Position numbers and translations under genes: made by a program. The notes beneath the pieces are model-generated. The model searched no databases. It worked only from the letters and a program-made list of their open reading frames with translations, and was not told the DNA's origin. From Litorilituus sediminis (lineage in GTDB: Bacteria > Pseudomonadota > Gammaproteobacteria > Enterobacterales > Alteromonadaceae), in NCBI RefSeq assembly GCF_004295665.1, contig NZ_CP034759.1:3410001-3474000 (forward strand): 64,000 nucleotides of DNA. Reading direction: 5' to 3'. Positions 38,292-47,102 of this stretch are shown here, piece after piece; the first letter of the stretch is position 1, and every line of letters starts with the position of its first letter.

Positions 38292-39299
38292 CTAAGCTGC
38301 TTTTATTGATAGCAGCTTTTCTCTTAGCGATTTTTCTTGGTCGGCACAGCTAATAAGCTTTTCAGAGACTTGAGTTAAGCTTAAATCTTTACGCTTTTTA
38401 CAAAATAATACCGCATCCATAGCAAATTCACGCCAATTATCACCTACCTCAGTGCCTTGCTTAGCCGCGGCTTGAAGTTGTTTATCACCAGTTAGCTTGG
38501 CTGCTTCATCAAGAAAGCTGGCAAACATAAAGCGAAAACCTGCGCCGCCAGTACCAATTTCTTCTTGCATACGCACGATATTACCAAGAAAAAGCTTTTG
38601 ATATTTAGGCTTTTCTTTTGTAAGTTTATTGATTTTCTTCGCTAAGTGTCTGATGCCTTTGTTACCAAAGAAAGGTAATAATAAACCATTCATCATTTTG
38701 GCTGTTTTGTTAACGGCAGCATAAATGTGCGGTGTTAAATCAACTTGCTTAGGTACATTACGCACTACGTACATTAAGCCTTTAGCAGCTAATGCGCCTT
38801 TAGCAAAACGGGCGCGTTGTAAGTCTTCTGCCGGGCATTCTACTACATGTTCAAATACAGGGTCGCTGATTAAGTAGTTACCTTGCGCTGTTTTACCGTA
38901 AACAATCAGGTTATGAGCATTAAAATGAAAACGCATATCTTCAGGAAAATACGGCAACCAATACACTGAGGTTTGCAGGCCAACTAAGTTACCCTTGGCT
39001 AATTCATCATCTAAGGCTTGCATGCCTTTTGCTTGATCAGAAAACTTACGGGTTTCCAGCTCAATATTAAGTTTTTTACATACAGACTTTATAATGGCCT
39101 TTGGCGGCATACGATAAGCAATTAACGGTAAGCCACCAATTTTTACCATAGGAAGGTAAACAAAGGTCATTGCAGAGGATAAACCAAACGCCATAGGCTC
39201 AGAAATATCTAAACCTTTGCTACGCAATAAAGTGGAAACAACACCGGTTTCACAGTGTGATGATTGCTGGTGTTTAATATCAATAATTATATCTTTCAT
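38292..39299 (-). CDS. BtrH N-terminal domain protein, putative acyltransferase
   Basis: 335 residues. The N-terminal half has a papain-like triad pattern: Cys16 in SSHCETGVVSTLL, His129 in HFNAHNLIVYG and Asp146 in LISDP. This is the BtrH-type fold; BtrH moves an acyl group from a carrier protein to an amine in butirosin synthesis. The C-terminal half is helical (the companion domain of this family). It is the last gene of a leftward unit with DarA, DarB and a small unknown protein, so it may release or transfer a carrier-bound product. Acceptor unknown. Confidence 0.8.
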   Translation of the reverse strand: MKDIIIDIKHQQSSHCETGVVSTLLRSKGLDISEPMAFGLSSAMTFVYLPMVKIGGLPLIAYRMPPKAIIKSVCKKLNIELETRKFSDQAKGMQALDDELAKGNLVGLQTSVYWLPYFPEDMRFHFNAHNLIVYGKTAQGNYLISDPVFEHVVECPAEDLQRARFAKGALAAKGLMYVVRNVPKQVDLTPHIYAAVNKTAKMMNGLLLPFFGNKGIRHLAKKINKLTKEKPKYQKLFLGNIVRMQEEIGTGGAGFRFMFASFLDEAAKLTGDKQLQAAAKQGTEVGDNWREFAMDAVLFCKKRKDLSLTQVSEKLISCADQEKSLREKLLSIKAA

Positions 39300-39334
39300 A
39301 GGCTGTTAGCTTAGGCGTGGCTCAGTTAGTTGAG

Positions 39335-39751
39335 TTAGTTAGTTGAATCATTATGGTTTGGCAGGCTTTTAAGCTCAGCTATGGTCATTTTCATGACATC
39401 ACCATAGATGGCAAGCTTTTTATCTGAAAGCTTAGCAAACACTTTTGGCGTTAAATGACGCTTAATTTGCCATTGAAAAAAGCCAGTAGTTTGTGCAAGC
39501 GATACTAGGTCAAAGCGAAGTCTTAACATATGGTAAGCTAACGATGATACTTCACCATTTTGTGCTTTGATTAAGGCTTCATCACTTTGCTGTTGCAGCT
39601 CGTCTACTGCCATTTGCGTGGCAAAACTTTCAACTTCCCAACCAGTTGAGGTTACGCCTTGATAATGCCCTGATTCATCAACCGCATAAATGAGCTTTTT
39701 TTGCCCTTGGTAGGTAGCACTGTTATCTTGTGGAACGTCTTTTTTATCCAT
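39335..39751 (-). CDS. Uncharacterised protein between DarB-like and BtrH-like genes
   Basis: 138 residues, soluble, no signal peptide. It has a beta-rich N-terminus (KKLIYAVDESGHYQGVTSTGWEVESFATQMAVDELQQ) and a helical C-terminus (MLRLRFDLVSLAQTTGFFQWQIKRHLTPKVFAKLSDKKLAIYGDVMKMTI). I do not recognise the family. It starts 2 bp after the DarB-like stop, so it is translated as part of the unit and probably serves the same pathway as an accessory or regulatory subunit. Confidence 0.8.
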   Translation of the reverse strand: MDKKDVPQDNSATYQGQKKLIYAVDESGHYQGVTSTGWEVESFATQMAVDELQQQSDEALIKAQNGEVSSLAYHMLRLRFDLVSLAQTTGFFQWQIKRHLTPKVFAKLSDKKLAIYGDVMKMTIAELKSLPNHNDSTN

Positions 39752-39753
39752 AA

Positions 39754-40923
39754 TTACACCACGCTAAGTTGCATAAAGGCGCTTGAAAAGCGACCGCTTT
39801 CAGGAATGTAACACAGTAGCTTTTGTCCTTGCTTTAAGTTACCACTGTGGAAAAGCTCATCAAGCATAATAAAAATAGAGGCTGAGCCGGTATTGCCTTT
39901 ATTTGGTAAATTGGTAAACCATTTTTCAAATGGAATTTCAAAATCAATATTTTGCAGGCCTTGGAATAAGCGCTCGCGGAAATAGCCTGATGAATAATGC
40001 GGTAGGAAGAAATCATAATCTTCCGGCTTAATATCTCGTTTAGCAGCGATTTGGCTAAGGGCTTTTTCTACAGTGACTTTAACAATGTTTTCATTAAGCA
40101 ATTTTACATCTTGTTTAATCGCTGATAATGACAATTGCTCACGTTCTTGGCTCGAATAAAAAGCACTACCTTTTAATTGTCCGTTTTCTTTTTCTGCACC
40201 TGCGTACATACAGGCTTCTAGTTCGTTAGCAAACGAGAGTACGTCTATCCAATCAATTTTTAGTGATAAGCCTGTGGCCGATGGCTCGTTAGAGAGTAAT
40301 GCAGCACCTGCGCCATCTGATAACATCCAACGCAAAAAATCTTTTTCAAAAGCAAGCTCTGGCTTAGCTTCCAGTTGCTTGATTTTATAGTCGCTCTCGC
40401 CGGTAAAATTTCGGGCGTGCATCACGCTTGAAGCCAGCTCACTGGCAACCACCACACCTTTTTTGCTTTCACCTGCTTTGATTGCCATGTAACCATACTT
40501 CAATGCTGTAACACCGCATAAGCAAATACCTGAGGTTGAAATGACTTCACAAGGCGGATTTTTTAGTTCGCCATGTACCATAACGCCGTGGTTTGGCAGG
40601 CTTTGATCAGGGAGTGAAGTACTGGCTACTAAGGTATCAATTTGCGCCAATTCTGATGCTGAAGGTAACAGCTTTTCTACCGCTTCTGCGGCAAGCTGAG
40701 CATTGGTATAATTGAATTCACCCGTTTCTGGGTCTATACCGTAATGACGCGATTTAATTTGGTTACTACGAAGAATAATTGATTTAGCTCGAGAGCGTTG
40801 TCCGCCTACTTGACCTAAAACCTTTTCCATATCAGCATTGCTGACAGGATCATTGGGCATAACAGCACTTAAATTATTAATATAAACAGCGTTTTCTAAG
40901 GCTTTGAATTCCATGGTGTACAA
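39754..40923 (-). CDS. 3-oxoacyl-ACP synthase III-like enzyme, DarB-like
   Basis: 389 residues in the thiolase fold. The triad is visible: Cys134 in STSGICLCGVTALKYG, His309 in FLPHYSSGYFRERL and Asn344 in NKGNTGSASIF. Sequence around the cysteine differs from FabH (ACAG) and matches resorcinol-type synthases such as DarB. These join two acyl chains before ring closure. TTG 40923 has GGAG 5 nt upstream and overlaps the DarA stop region; ATG 40914 is the alternative. Cotranscribed with DarA. Confidence 0.85.
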   Translation of the reverse strand: MYTMEFKALENAVYINNLSAVMPNDPVSNADMEKVLGQVGGQRSRAKSIILRSNQIKSRHYGIDPETGEFNYTNAQLAAEAVEKLLPSASELAQIDTLVASTSLPDQSLPNHGVMVHGELKNPPCEVISTSGICLCGVTALKYGYMAIKAGESKKGVVVASELASSVMHARNFTGESDYKIKQLEAKPELAFEKDFLRWMLSDGAGAALLSNEPSATGLSLKIDWIDVLSFANELEACMYAGAEKENGQLKGSAFYSSQEREQLSLSAIKQDVKLLNENIVKVTVEKALSQIAAKRDIKPEDYDFFLPHYSSGYFRERLFQGLQNIDFEIPFEKWFTNLPNKGNTGSASIFIMLDELFHSGNLKQGQKLLCYIPESGRFSSAFMQLSVV

Positions 40924-41850
40924 CTACTCTCCAGAAGGCTCGGCAAAGTATGCCTTTTGCGCATTGGTGCGCTTTTGGGTAATGGGTTTGATGAGTTTTT
41001 TGATCAGTGCAGAAATTGGCACAACCGTTAAAATCAAGGTCAGCAAAAATAACACATAGACAGTAAGGCCACAACTTCGACGTATTGAGTTTTGTGGCCC
41101 TAGAGCACTAAGTAGTTTACTCCAGATGCGAAAACTGTGACTGCCAACACGTTCACTAGCAATAAGCTTTTCATTGATTTTTACCGCAGACAAACCTTTC
41201 AGCATTGGTTCGGTGATTTTGCTGTTATCACTGAGTAAACGGTTTTTGATGGCATCACCAAAGCGGCTTGAGTTTTCAATATCTTCATCACTCACGCCAG
41301 CTTTAGGTACCCAGCTATAAGATTTTTTGCGGCCAGTAAACATCCAAAGTGGTGTTGCTAAAAAGCTAAATGCTGCGCCACAATCATCAATCAGGGCAAC
41401 ATTATCTACCAGTTTTGCTTGTAATTGATTTAATAACCCTTTTACTTTTTCTTGTGCGTTTAGCCACATACCACGACAGCCAATCACGGTAACAACAGGT
41501 TTGTCTTTAAAAATTTTCTTGGCTTCATCTGATTGTAACAATGAAGAAATAGGCCTTGATGGTGATAAAAACCACACTTGATAACTAAGGATAATTAAAT
41601 CGTAATCATCAGCGTTATTAACAATATTGCTGTCAATTGGCTCTAAGGCTTGTGGGGTCATTTTTACTGTTTCAGGAAAAACATGAAAAAAACGGAAAAA
41701 TGGCCAAGGAAAAGGGTAATCTTCTTTTGGTTTAACCGTTAAGTACTCAAGCTCAATCTCGTCGCTTTTTTGCATGGGCGCTATGATAGCGTTGACGATA
41801 CGTGTTAATTGACCCGTTTGCGAATAATTAATAACAAGAACTTTGCGCAC
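40924..41850 (-). CDS. Dialkylresorcinol condensing enzyme DarA-like, flavodoxin-like fold
   Basis: 308 residues from a GTG. It starts RKVLVINYSQTGQLTRIVNAI, a flavodoxin-like strand and phosphate loop, followed by DYDLIILSYQVWFLSPSRPISSLL and PVVTVIGCRGMWL. Near the C-terminus is a membrane helix (GLTVYVLFLLTLILTVVPISALI). This matches proteins annotated dialkylresorcinol condensing enzyme, which close and aromatise the ring made by DarB. First gene of the leftward unit; it is divergent from a DUF2141 gene. Confidence 0.85.
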   Translation of the reverse strand: MRKVLVINYSQTGQLTRIVNAIIAPMQKSDEIELEYLTVKPKEDYPFPWPFFRFFHVFPETVKMTPQALEPIDSNIVNNADDYDLIILSYQVWFLSPSRPISSLLQSDEAKKIFKDKPVVTVIGCRGMWLNAQEKVKGLLNQLQAKLVDNVALIDDCGAAFSFLATPLWMFTGRKKSYSWVPKAGVSDEDIENSSRFGDAIKNRLLSDNSKITEPMLKGLSAVKINEKLIASERVGSHSFRIWSKLLSALGPQNSIRRSCGLTVYVLFLLTLILTVVPISALIKKLIKPITQKRTNAQKAYFAEPSGE

Positions 41851-41940
41851 TTAAACAATCCAAGTAAAAAAAGAGTGGGGTATTATACGTTATTCCCTTA
41901 AAATGGGAACTATTACCATTACACAAAGTTAGGGTTTTTA

Positions 41941-42423
41941 ATGAAATTTCTCTACGTAACTTTGCTTTTTCTCAACATGTTTCACCAAGCAGCTTTGGCA
42001 AGTACTGAAGAGGAAAAAGTGACTCAGCAAGCACTAATGCAAGTGCAGATTGACAGAATTAAAAATGTTTCAGGGCAATTGCATTACCAACTTTTCGCTT
42101 GCCCAGATGATGATATGCATGGTTGGAATGAGTTGACTTTACTTAGCCAAGGACAAGTAGCTATTACAGACAATACTGTCGACTTGCCTTTAGCTGCTGT
42201 GGCAAGCAGTGAGGTTATTTTTCGCGCCTATCAAGACTTAAACAATAATGGTCAGTTAGATTATGCCAGTAACGGTGTGCCCAAAGAGCCAACGGCCTTT
42301 GCTAATAATCCTAATTTAATGCTAGGTATGCCCAAACCACTAGATGCTTGTGTGAATTGGCAAAATATCAGCACAGTGAAAGTCAAGATGAACAATAAGC
42401 GTCAACGACGAAAACGTGACTAA
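41941..42423 (+). CDS. DUF2141-family secreted protein
   Basis: 160 residues. A signal peptide (about 1-20, ending AALAS) precedes one beta-sandwich with the family signature FRAYQDLNNNGQLDYASNGVPKEPTAFANN and a basic tail. Function of DUF2141 proteins is unknown; in proteobacteria they often lie near carotenoid or lipid-synthesis genes. It lies between the two arms of the biosynthetic locus, divergent from darA. Confidence 0.85.
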   Translation: MKFLYVTLLFLNMFHQAALASTEEEKVTQQALMQVQIDRIKNVSGQLHYQLFACPDDDMHGWNELTLLSQGQVAITDNTVDLPLAAVASSEVIFRAYQDLNNNGQLDYASNGVPKEPTAFANNPNLMLGMPKPLDACVNWQNISTVKVKMNNKRQRRKRD

Positions 42424-42577
42424 AGAGCATTACTTTAGTTTTAAACTGTTGATAGTTTTTGCACCTAACCCCTATATTTGCTAGTCTAGCTCGGTTTTTA
42501 TTCCGTCAATTATAACGCTAGCGTGTTGAGTTATTTTACTTTTATCTAGGCAATACTTTTAAGGTCTGTGTATTTTT

Positions 42578-44605
42578 ATGCCTTTTCCTCATTTACTAAA
42601 ACCACTCAATTTAGGTTTTACCCAGCTAAAAAATAGAGTTGTTATGGGCTCTATGCACACGAGCTTGGAAGAAACTGAACGTGGTTTTGAAAAGGTGGCG
42701 GCTTTCTACCAAGAAAGAGCTAAAGGTGGCGTTGGCTTAATTATTACCGGCGGTATCTCGCCAAATAACAGCGGTATGCTGGCGCCAAACCGTGCAGTAA
42801 TGCAAACAGCACAAGATGTAAAAGATCATCAACTGATCACCCAAGCTGTTCATCAGTATGATTGTAAAATCTGTATGCAGATTTTACATGCGGGTCGTTA
42901 TGCCTATGTGCCAGAGCAGGTTGCGCCCTCAGCTATTCAGGCGCCAATAAGCCCTTACTCACCAAGAGCGCTTGCTCATGACGAAGTCATTGAGCAAATA
43001 AATGATTTTGTCCATAGCGCTAGGCTTGCTAAACAAGCAGGATACGATGGCATTGAGATCATGGGCTCAGAAGGCTATTTGATTAATCAATTTTTAGTTA
43101 AGGCGACTAACCAAAGGCAAGATCAATGGGGCGGTAGTTTTGAAAATCGTATGCGTTTTGCTTTGGAAATTGTCAAACAAACAAGACAAGGCGTGGGCGA
43201 TGATTTTTTGATTATTTTTCGCTTATCACTCATTGATTTAGTTGAACAAGGCGCAAGCCGTGATGAAGTACTGACGTTAGCAAAACAGCTAGAAAAACTC
43301 AGCGTCAATATTATTAATACTGGCATAGGTTGGCATGAATCGCGTGTGCCTACCATAGCAGCAAATGTGCCAGCGGGTTATTTTTCTGGGCTAAGTGAAA
43401 ATTTAAAACAGCAAGTGAGTGTACCCGTTATTACCAGTAACCGCATTAATACCCCTGAGCTTGCCGAGTCGATAATTGCTAGCGATAAAGCGGACTTAGT
43501 CTCTATGGCGCGACCTTTTTTAGCTGATAGCCAATTTGTTAATAAAGCGATAGCGGATAAGTCAGATGAGATTAATACCTGTATTGGCTGTAACCAAGGC
43601 TGCTTAGATAAAATATTTGTTAGAAAAACGGCTACTTGCCTAGTAAATCCAAGAGCTTGTAACGAAACTCAGATGAATTTTGTTAAAGCAAATCGAGTTA
43701 AAAAGCTTGCTGTTGTTGGCGCAGGGCCAGCAGGATTAGCCTTTGCTAAATATGCCGCTGAGCGAGGTCATCAAGTGACCTTATTTGAAAAGTCTAACAA
43801 GCTTGGTGGTCAATTTAATTTAGCAGGCAAAGTGCCTGGTAAAAGTGAGTATTTACATACAATCCGTTATTTTAATAAACGCTTAAGCCAGCTTGGGGTG
43901 ACATTACAGCTAAATAAAGCGGTGTCAGCAGATGACTTAGCAAGCTTTGACGAAGTGATTTTAGCTACGGGCGTTAATCCGCGTATTCCTAATATTTTCG
44001 GTATTGAACAGGCAATAGCTGCAGGTAAGGTGCTGAGCTATGAGCAAGTGTTACAAGGTGAAGTTAAGGTGGGTAATAAAGTTGCCATTATCGGTGCTGG
44101 TGGTATTGGTTTTGATGTTGCCCAGTATTTATCTGATAACAGCCAAGAACCAGCTAGCGTAACTGATGAAAAAGAAAGCTTTACCCAAGAGTGGGGCATT
44201 GATTTGTCTTTATCTCACCCGGGCGGTTTGGTTGCCAAACAAATTACCCCTGCCGCGAGAGAAATTACTATGCTGCAAAGGCGTTTGCGTAAACCCGGTA
44301 CTGACTTAGGTAAAACCACTGGCTGGATTCATCGTCAGCATTTAAAAAATAAACAAGTGAAAATGATGGTTGGCGTCAGCTATGAAAAAATTGATCAACA
44401 AGGTTTACATATTTCAGTCAAAGGTAAGCCGCGCCTATTAGCGGTTGATCATATTATAAATTGCACAGGGCAAACTGAAGAAAATAGTTTAGCGCAGTTT
44501 ATTAACGATAAACCTTGCCATTTAATTGGTGGTGCGCTCGATGCCAGTGGTTTAGATGCAGAGCGCGCTATTTACCAAGCTGCGCAATTAGCACTAATAA
44601 TATAA
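42578..44605 (+). CDS. fadH: 2,4-dienoyl-CoA reductase (NADPH), FadH type
   Basis: 675 residues, the FadH length. The N-terminal Old Yellow Enzyme barrel binds FMN (LLKPLNLGFTQLKNRVVMGSMHT, ILHAGRYAY). The 4Fe-4S ligands are in CIGCNQGCLD plus a later Cys, and FAD/NADPH domains follow ([34 protein letters not shown]). It reduces conjugated double bonds of dienoyl thioesters. It may be the general beta-oxidation enzyme, but it immediately precedes the ABC exporter and carrier-protein genes, so it may also shape the pathway's acyl chain. Confidence 0.92.
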   Translation: MPFPHLLKPLNLGFTQLKNRVVMGSMHTSLEETERGFEKVAAFYQERAKGGVGLIITGGISPNNSGMLAPNRAVMQTAQDVKDHQLITQAVHQYDCKICMQILHAGRYAYVPEQVAPSAIQAPISPYSPRALAHDEVIEQINDFVHSARLAKQAGYDGIEIMGSEGYLINQFLVKATNQRQDQWGGSFENRMRFALEIVKQTRQGVGDDFLIIFRLSLIDLVEQGASRDEVLTLAKQLEKLSVNIINTGIGWHESRVPTIAANVPAGYFSGLSENLKQQVSVPVITSNRINTPELAESIIASDKADLVSMARPFLADSQFVNKAIADKSDEINTCIGCNQGCLDKIFVRKTATCLVNPRACNETQMNFVKANRVKKLAVVGAGPAGLAFAKYAAERGHQVTLFEKSNKLGGQFNLAGKVPGKSEYLHTIRYFNKRLSQLGVTLQLNKAVSADDLASFDEVILATGVNPRIPNIFGIEQAIAAGKVLSYEQVLQGEVKVGNKVAIIGAGGIGFDVAQYLSDNSQEPASVTDEKESFTQEWGIDLSLSHPGGLVAKQITPAAREITMLQRRLRKPGTDLGKTTGWIHRQHLKNKQVKMMVGVSYEKIDQQGLHISVKGKPRLLAVDHIINCTGQTEENSLAQFINDKPCHLIGGALDASGLDAERAIYQAAQLALII

Positions 44606-44613
44606 AGATAAAC

Positions 44614-45618
44614 ATGGACATAAATGTGCAATCAGAAAACAAGCTAAATCACACCAGTATTATTCACGCGAAAGACTTGTCGTTTAAATACCCAAATAAT
44701 GATTATTATTCGGTAAATAAAGTCTCGCTTGATATTAAACGCGGCCAGTGTTTAGGCATTATCGGCCCCAATGGCGCAGGTAAATCAACGTTAATCTCTT
44801 TATTATGTGGTTTATTAAAGGCTGAGCAGGGCCAAGTTGACTTTGCTTCTTTAGCTGATGAAAAGCCGCTATCTTGGCAGGCAAGTATTGAAAAGTATGT
44901 TGCCCTTATTCCACAAGAATATGCCTTTTATCCTGAGCTGAGTATTAAGCAAAATTTAGAGTATTTTATTGCTATTAGCGAGCCTAATCGGAAAAAACAA
45001 AAGCAATTGTTAGAACAGGCATTGAATCAGTGTCAGCTAACGCATGTTGCCAAACAAAAAGCTGACAGTCTTTCCGGTGGTTATAAACGCAGATTAAATA
45101 TTGCCATCGCGTTAAGTAAATCCCCGGAAGTTATTTTTCTTGATGAGCCAACTGTAGGTATAGACCCAGTATCTCGCCAAGATATTGTTGATTTATTAGA
45201 GCAATTAAAAGCACAAGGTAAAACCTTAATTTATACCTCGCATATGTTGAATGAAGTGGAACAGTTATGTGATGACATTATTTTACTTGAGCAAGGTAAG
45301 GCGATTGCCGTAACAGATATTAGCAATAACCAAAGACAGAATATGCAAATTAACCTTGAGTTTTTTGCTGATAAAATCAATGCCAGTTTTATTGCTCAGC
45401 TAAACTCAGCGGCAAGCCCTGCCTCTGAAAAGGATTCATCTAATGAGCAACATTTACGGCTTAAGGTGGCTGATATTAGTCAGTTACAACAGATAATGCA
45501 GATAGTTAGTCAAGATATGAGTAGTATTAAAAGCTTACACTTTGCGCAAAATTCCATTGATCAATTGTACTTTGATGCCTATAAAAACACTCAGTCGAGT
45601 AAGGATGTGGCATGTTAA
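44614..45618 (+). CDS. ABC transporter ATP-binding protein
   Basis: 334 residues from ATG 44614, 8 bp after the FadH stop. Walker A GPNGAGKST (51-59), signature LSGGYKRR (153-160) and Walker B VIFLDEPTVGID (Asp177, Glu178) are intact. The DrrA/NatA-like exporter type is indicated by the GIDP motif and a C-terminal extension of about 100 residues. Its last bases overlap the permease gene by 7 nt, so they work as one exporter. Confidence 0.94.
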   Translation: MDINVQSENKLNHTSIIHAKDLSFKYPNNDYYSVNKVSLDIKRGQCLGIIGPNGAGKSTLISLLCGLLKAEQGQVDFASLADEKPLSWQASIEKYVALIPQEYAFYPELSIKQNLEYFIAISEPNRKKQKQLLEQALNQCQLTHVAKQKADSLSGGYKRRLNIAIALSKSPEVIFLDEPTVGIDPVSRQDIVDLLEQLKAQGKTLIYTSHMLNEVEQLCDDIILLEQGKAIAVTDISNNQRQNMQINLEFFADKINASFIAQLNSAASPASEKDSSNEQHLRLKVADISQLQQIMQIVSQDMSSIKSLHFAQNSIDQLYFDAYKNTQSSKDVAC

Positions 45619-46769
45619 TTCAAAGCGTTAAAAAAGAAGCCATTATCATAGCGAATGACTTGCACTCTTTAGCCGTACTCTTGTTACTGCCAATAACCTT
45701 TATGATTATCATGACCTTAGCTATGGGCGAGCAGCAAGATAATCTGGTGAAGAAAATTAACTTACAGCTTAGCTCTGCTGAAGGTGAAAGCAGCCAAGCC
45801 CTTTTAGCTGCCTATTTAGAGGCCAGTGGTTTTCGGGTCAATCAAGCGGATGCGGTTGATGCCAGTCTTACCATAGAGCAAGGTTTTCAAGATAACCTGT
45901 TAATGCGCCAAGGCAGTGGCGCTATCACCTTAAGCTATAGCGATGAACTATCACCACAAACCCGCGCCATGGTGGTTGAATTAGTTAAGGTGGCTATTTC
46001 AAAATTAAAATTACATGCTTATATGCAAGATGTAGGTGACTTTGATGAAGAGTTATCCTTAGCTGAAAAAGTTACCCTAGTAAATAATAGCGCCAGTGTT
46101 GATCATTTATTAACTCAGCAACAAGAGCAGCAAATCTTTGCGGCACCGACCTTATATAGCATTCCATCTTGGTTGATTTTTGGTATTTATTTTATTGTTT
46201 TACCTATTTCAACCACCTTAATTAAAGAAAAAGATAATGGCACCTTAGTACGTATTCAAACCTACCCGATTACCAACCAAGCCTATTTTTTTAATAAAGC
46301 GTTATCGTACGGTGTCGTTAGTGTTTTTCAGTGGCTGTTGTTATCTGCTGTTGGTTTGTTGTTTGTCCCTTGGTTAACGGAACAGGCCCTATTGGCAATT
46401 CATGGGCCATTACTCTACCTATTTTCAGCACTGTTTATTATTTTTGCAGCCATAGGTTTTGCCTTTTTAATGGCGTCTATTGTTAATACCTATGAACAAG
46501 CCATAGTGCTTGGTGGCGGTATTAATATATTACTGGCAGCCTTAAGTGGTTTTATGGTGCCAATTGATATTATGCCAGAGGCCTTAGCGCAAATAGCAAA
46601 TTACTCCCCTATGTATTGGTCGGCTGAATTACTTAAGCTTGGCCTTGGCGGAGAAAACTTTGCCCAAGCATTACCGTATTTATTGCGATTACTTGGCTTT
46701 GGCGGTTTATGCTATATCGCAGCATTAGCCATTTTTAATCATAAAACCAATAACTTGTCGTGGAGCTAA
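45612..46769 (+). CDS. ABC-2 type transporter permease
   Basis: 385 residues. TM1 (about 17-37) is followed by a large extracytoplasmic domain (about 40-185). A cluster of five TM segments follows, from IPSWLIFGIYFIVLPISTTLI to LLGFGGLCYIAALAIF. LIKEKDNGTLVRIQTYPI is the coupling segment typical of ABC-2 exporters. It overlaps the ATPase gene. In this cluster it probably exports the product or its precursor. Confidence 0.9.
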   Translation: MLIQSVKKEAIIIANDLHSLAVLLLLPITFMIIMTLAMGEQQDNLVKKINLQLSSAEGESSQALLAAYLEASGFRVNQADAVDASLTIEQGFQDNLLMRQGSGAITLSYSDELSPQTRAMVVELVKVAISKLKLHAYMQDVGDFDEELSLAEKVTLVNNSASVDHLLTQQQEQQIFAAPTLYSIPSWLIFGIYFIVLPISTTLIKEKDNGTLVRIQTYPITNQAYFFNKALSYGVVSVFQWLLLSAVGLLFVPWLTEQALLAIHGPLLYLFSALFIIFAAIGFAFLMASIVNTYEQAIVLGGGINILLAALSGFMVPIDIMPEALAQIANYSPMYWSAELLKLGLGGENFAQALPYLLRLLGFGGLCYIAALAIFNHKTNNLSWS

Positions 46770-46816
46770 AGCGAACAAGTTTAGATTGGTAGTATTTTCA
46801 TTATTAGGATGTGATT

Positions 46817-47101
46817 GTGGACATTAATTCATTAAGTAAAGCGCAGTTAACCTTGTTGATAAAGCAGTTAATTGTTGAAGAATGCGATAAAGAAGACGAC
46901 TTTGAGCCAGAAGATATCTTAGACGAAGAGCCATTGTTTGGTCGTAAATCTCGCATTGCGCTTGACTCTTTAGACGCATTGCAACTGTCTTTGGTATTAA
47001 AGAAGCAGTTTGCCATTAGCATTGAAGGCTCAAAGGAGTCACGTAAGCACTTACAGTCGGTTGATACCATAGCGCAATTGATCCTTGCGAAGCAGGCATA
47101 A
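46817..47101 (+). CDS. Acyl carrier protein
   Basis: 94 residues from GTG 46817, with AGGA 7 nt upstream (GTG 46811 is too close to it). Phosphopantetheine attachment site Ser51 in LDSLDALQLSLVLKKQF. It is more divergent than the fatty-acid AcpP and longer at the N-terminus, as expected for a pathway-specific carrier. It starts the ACP-ketosynthase pair; the synthase ATG is 2 bp after its stop. The phosphopantetheinyl transferase at 33508 may activate it. Confidence 0.92.
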   Translation: MDINSLSKAQLTLLIKQLIVEECDKEDDFEPEDILDEEPLFGRKSRIALDSLDALQLSLVLKKQFAISIEGSKESRKHLQSVDTIAQLILAKQA

Positions 47102-47102
47102 T

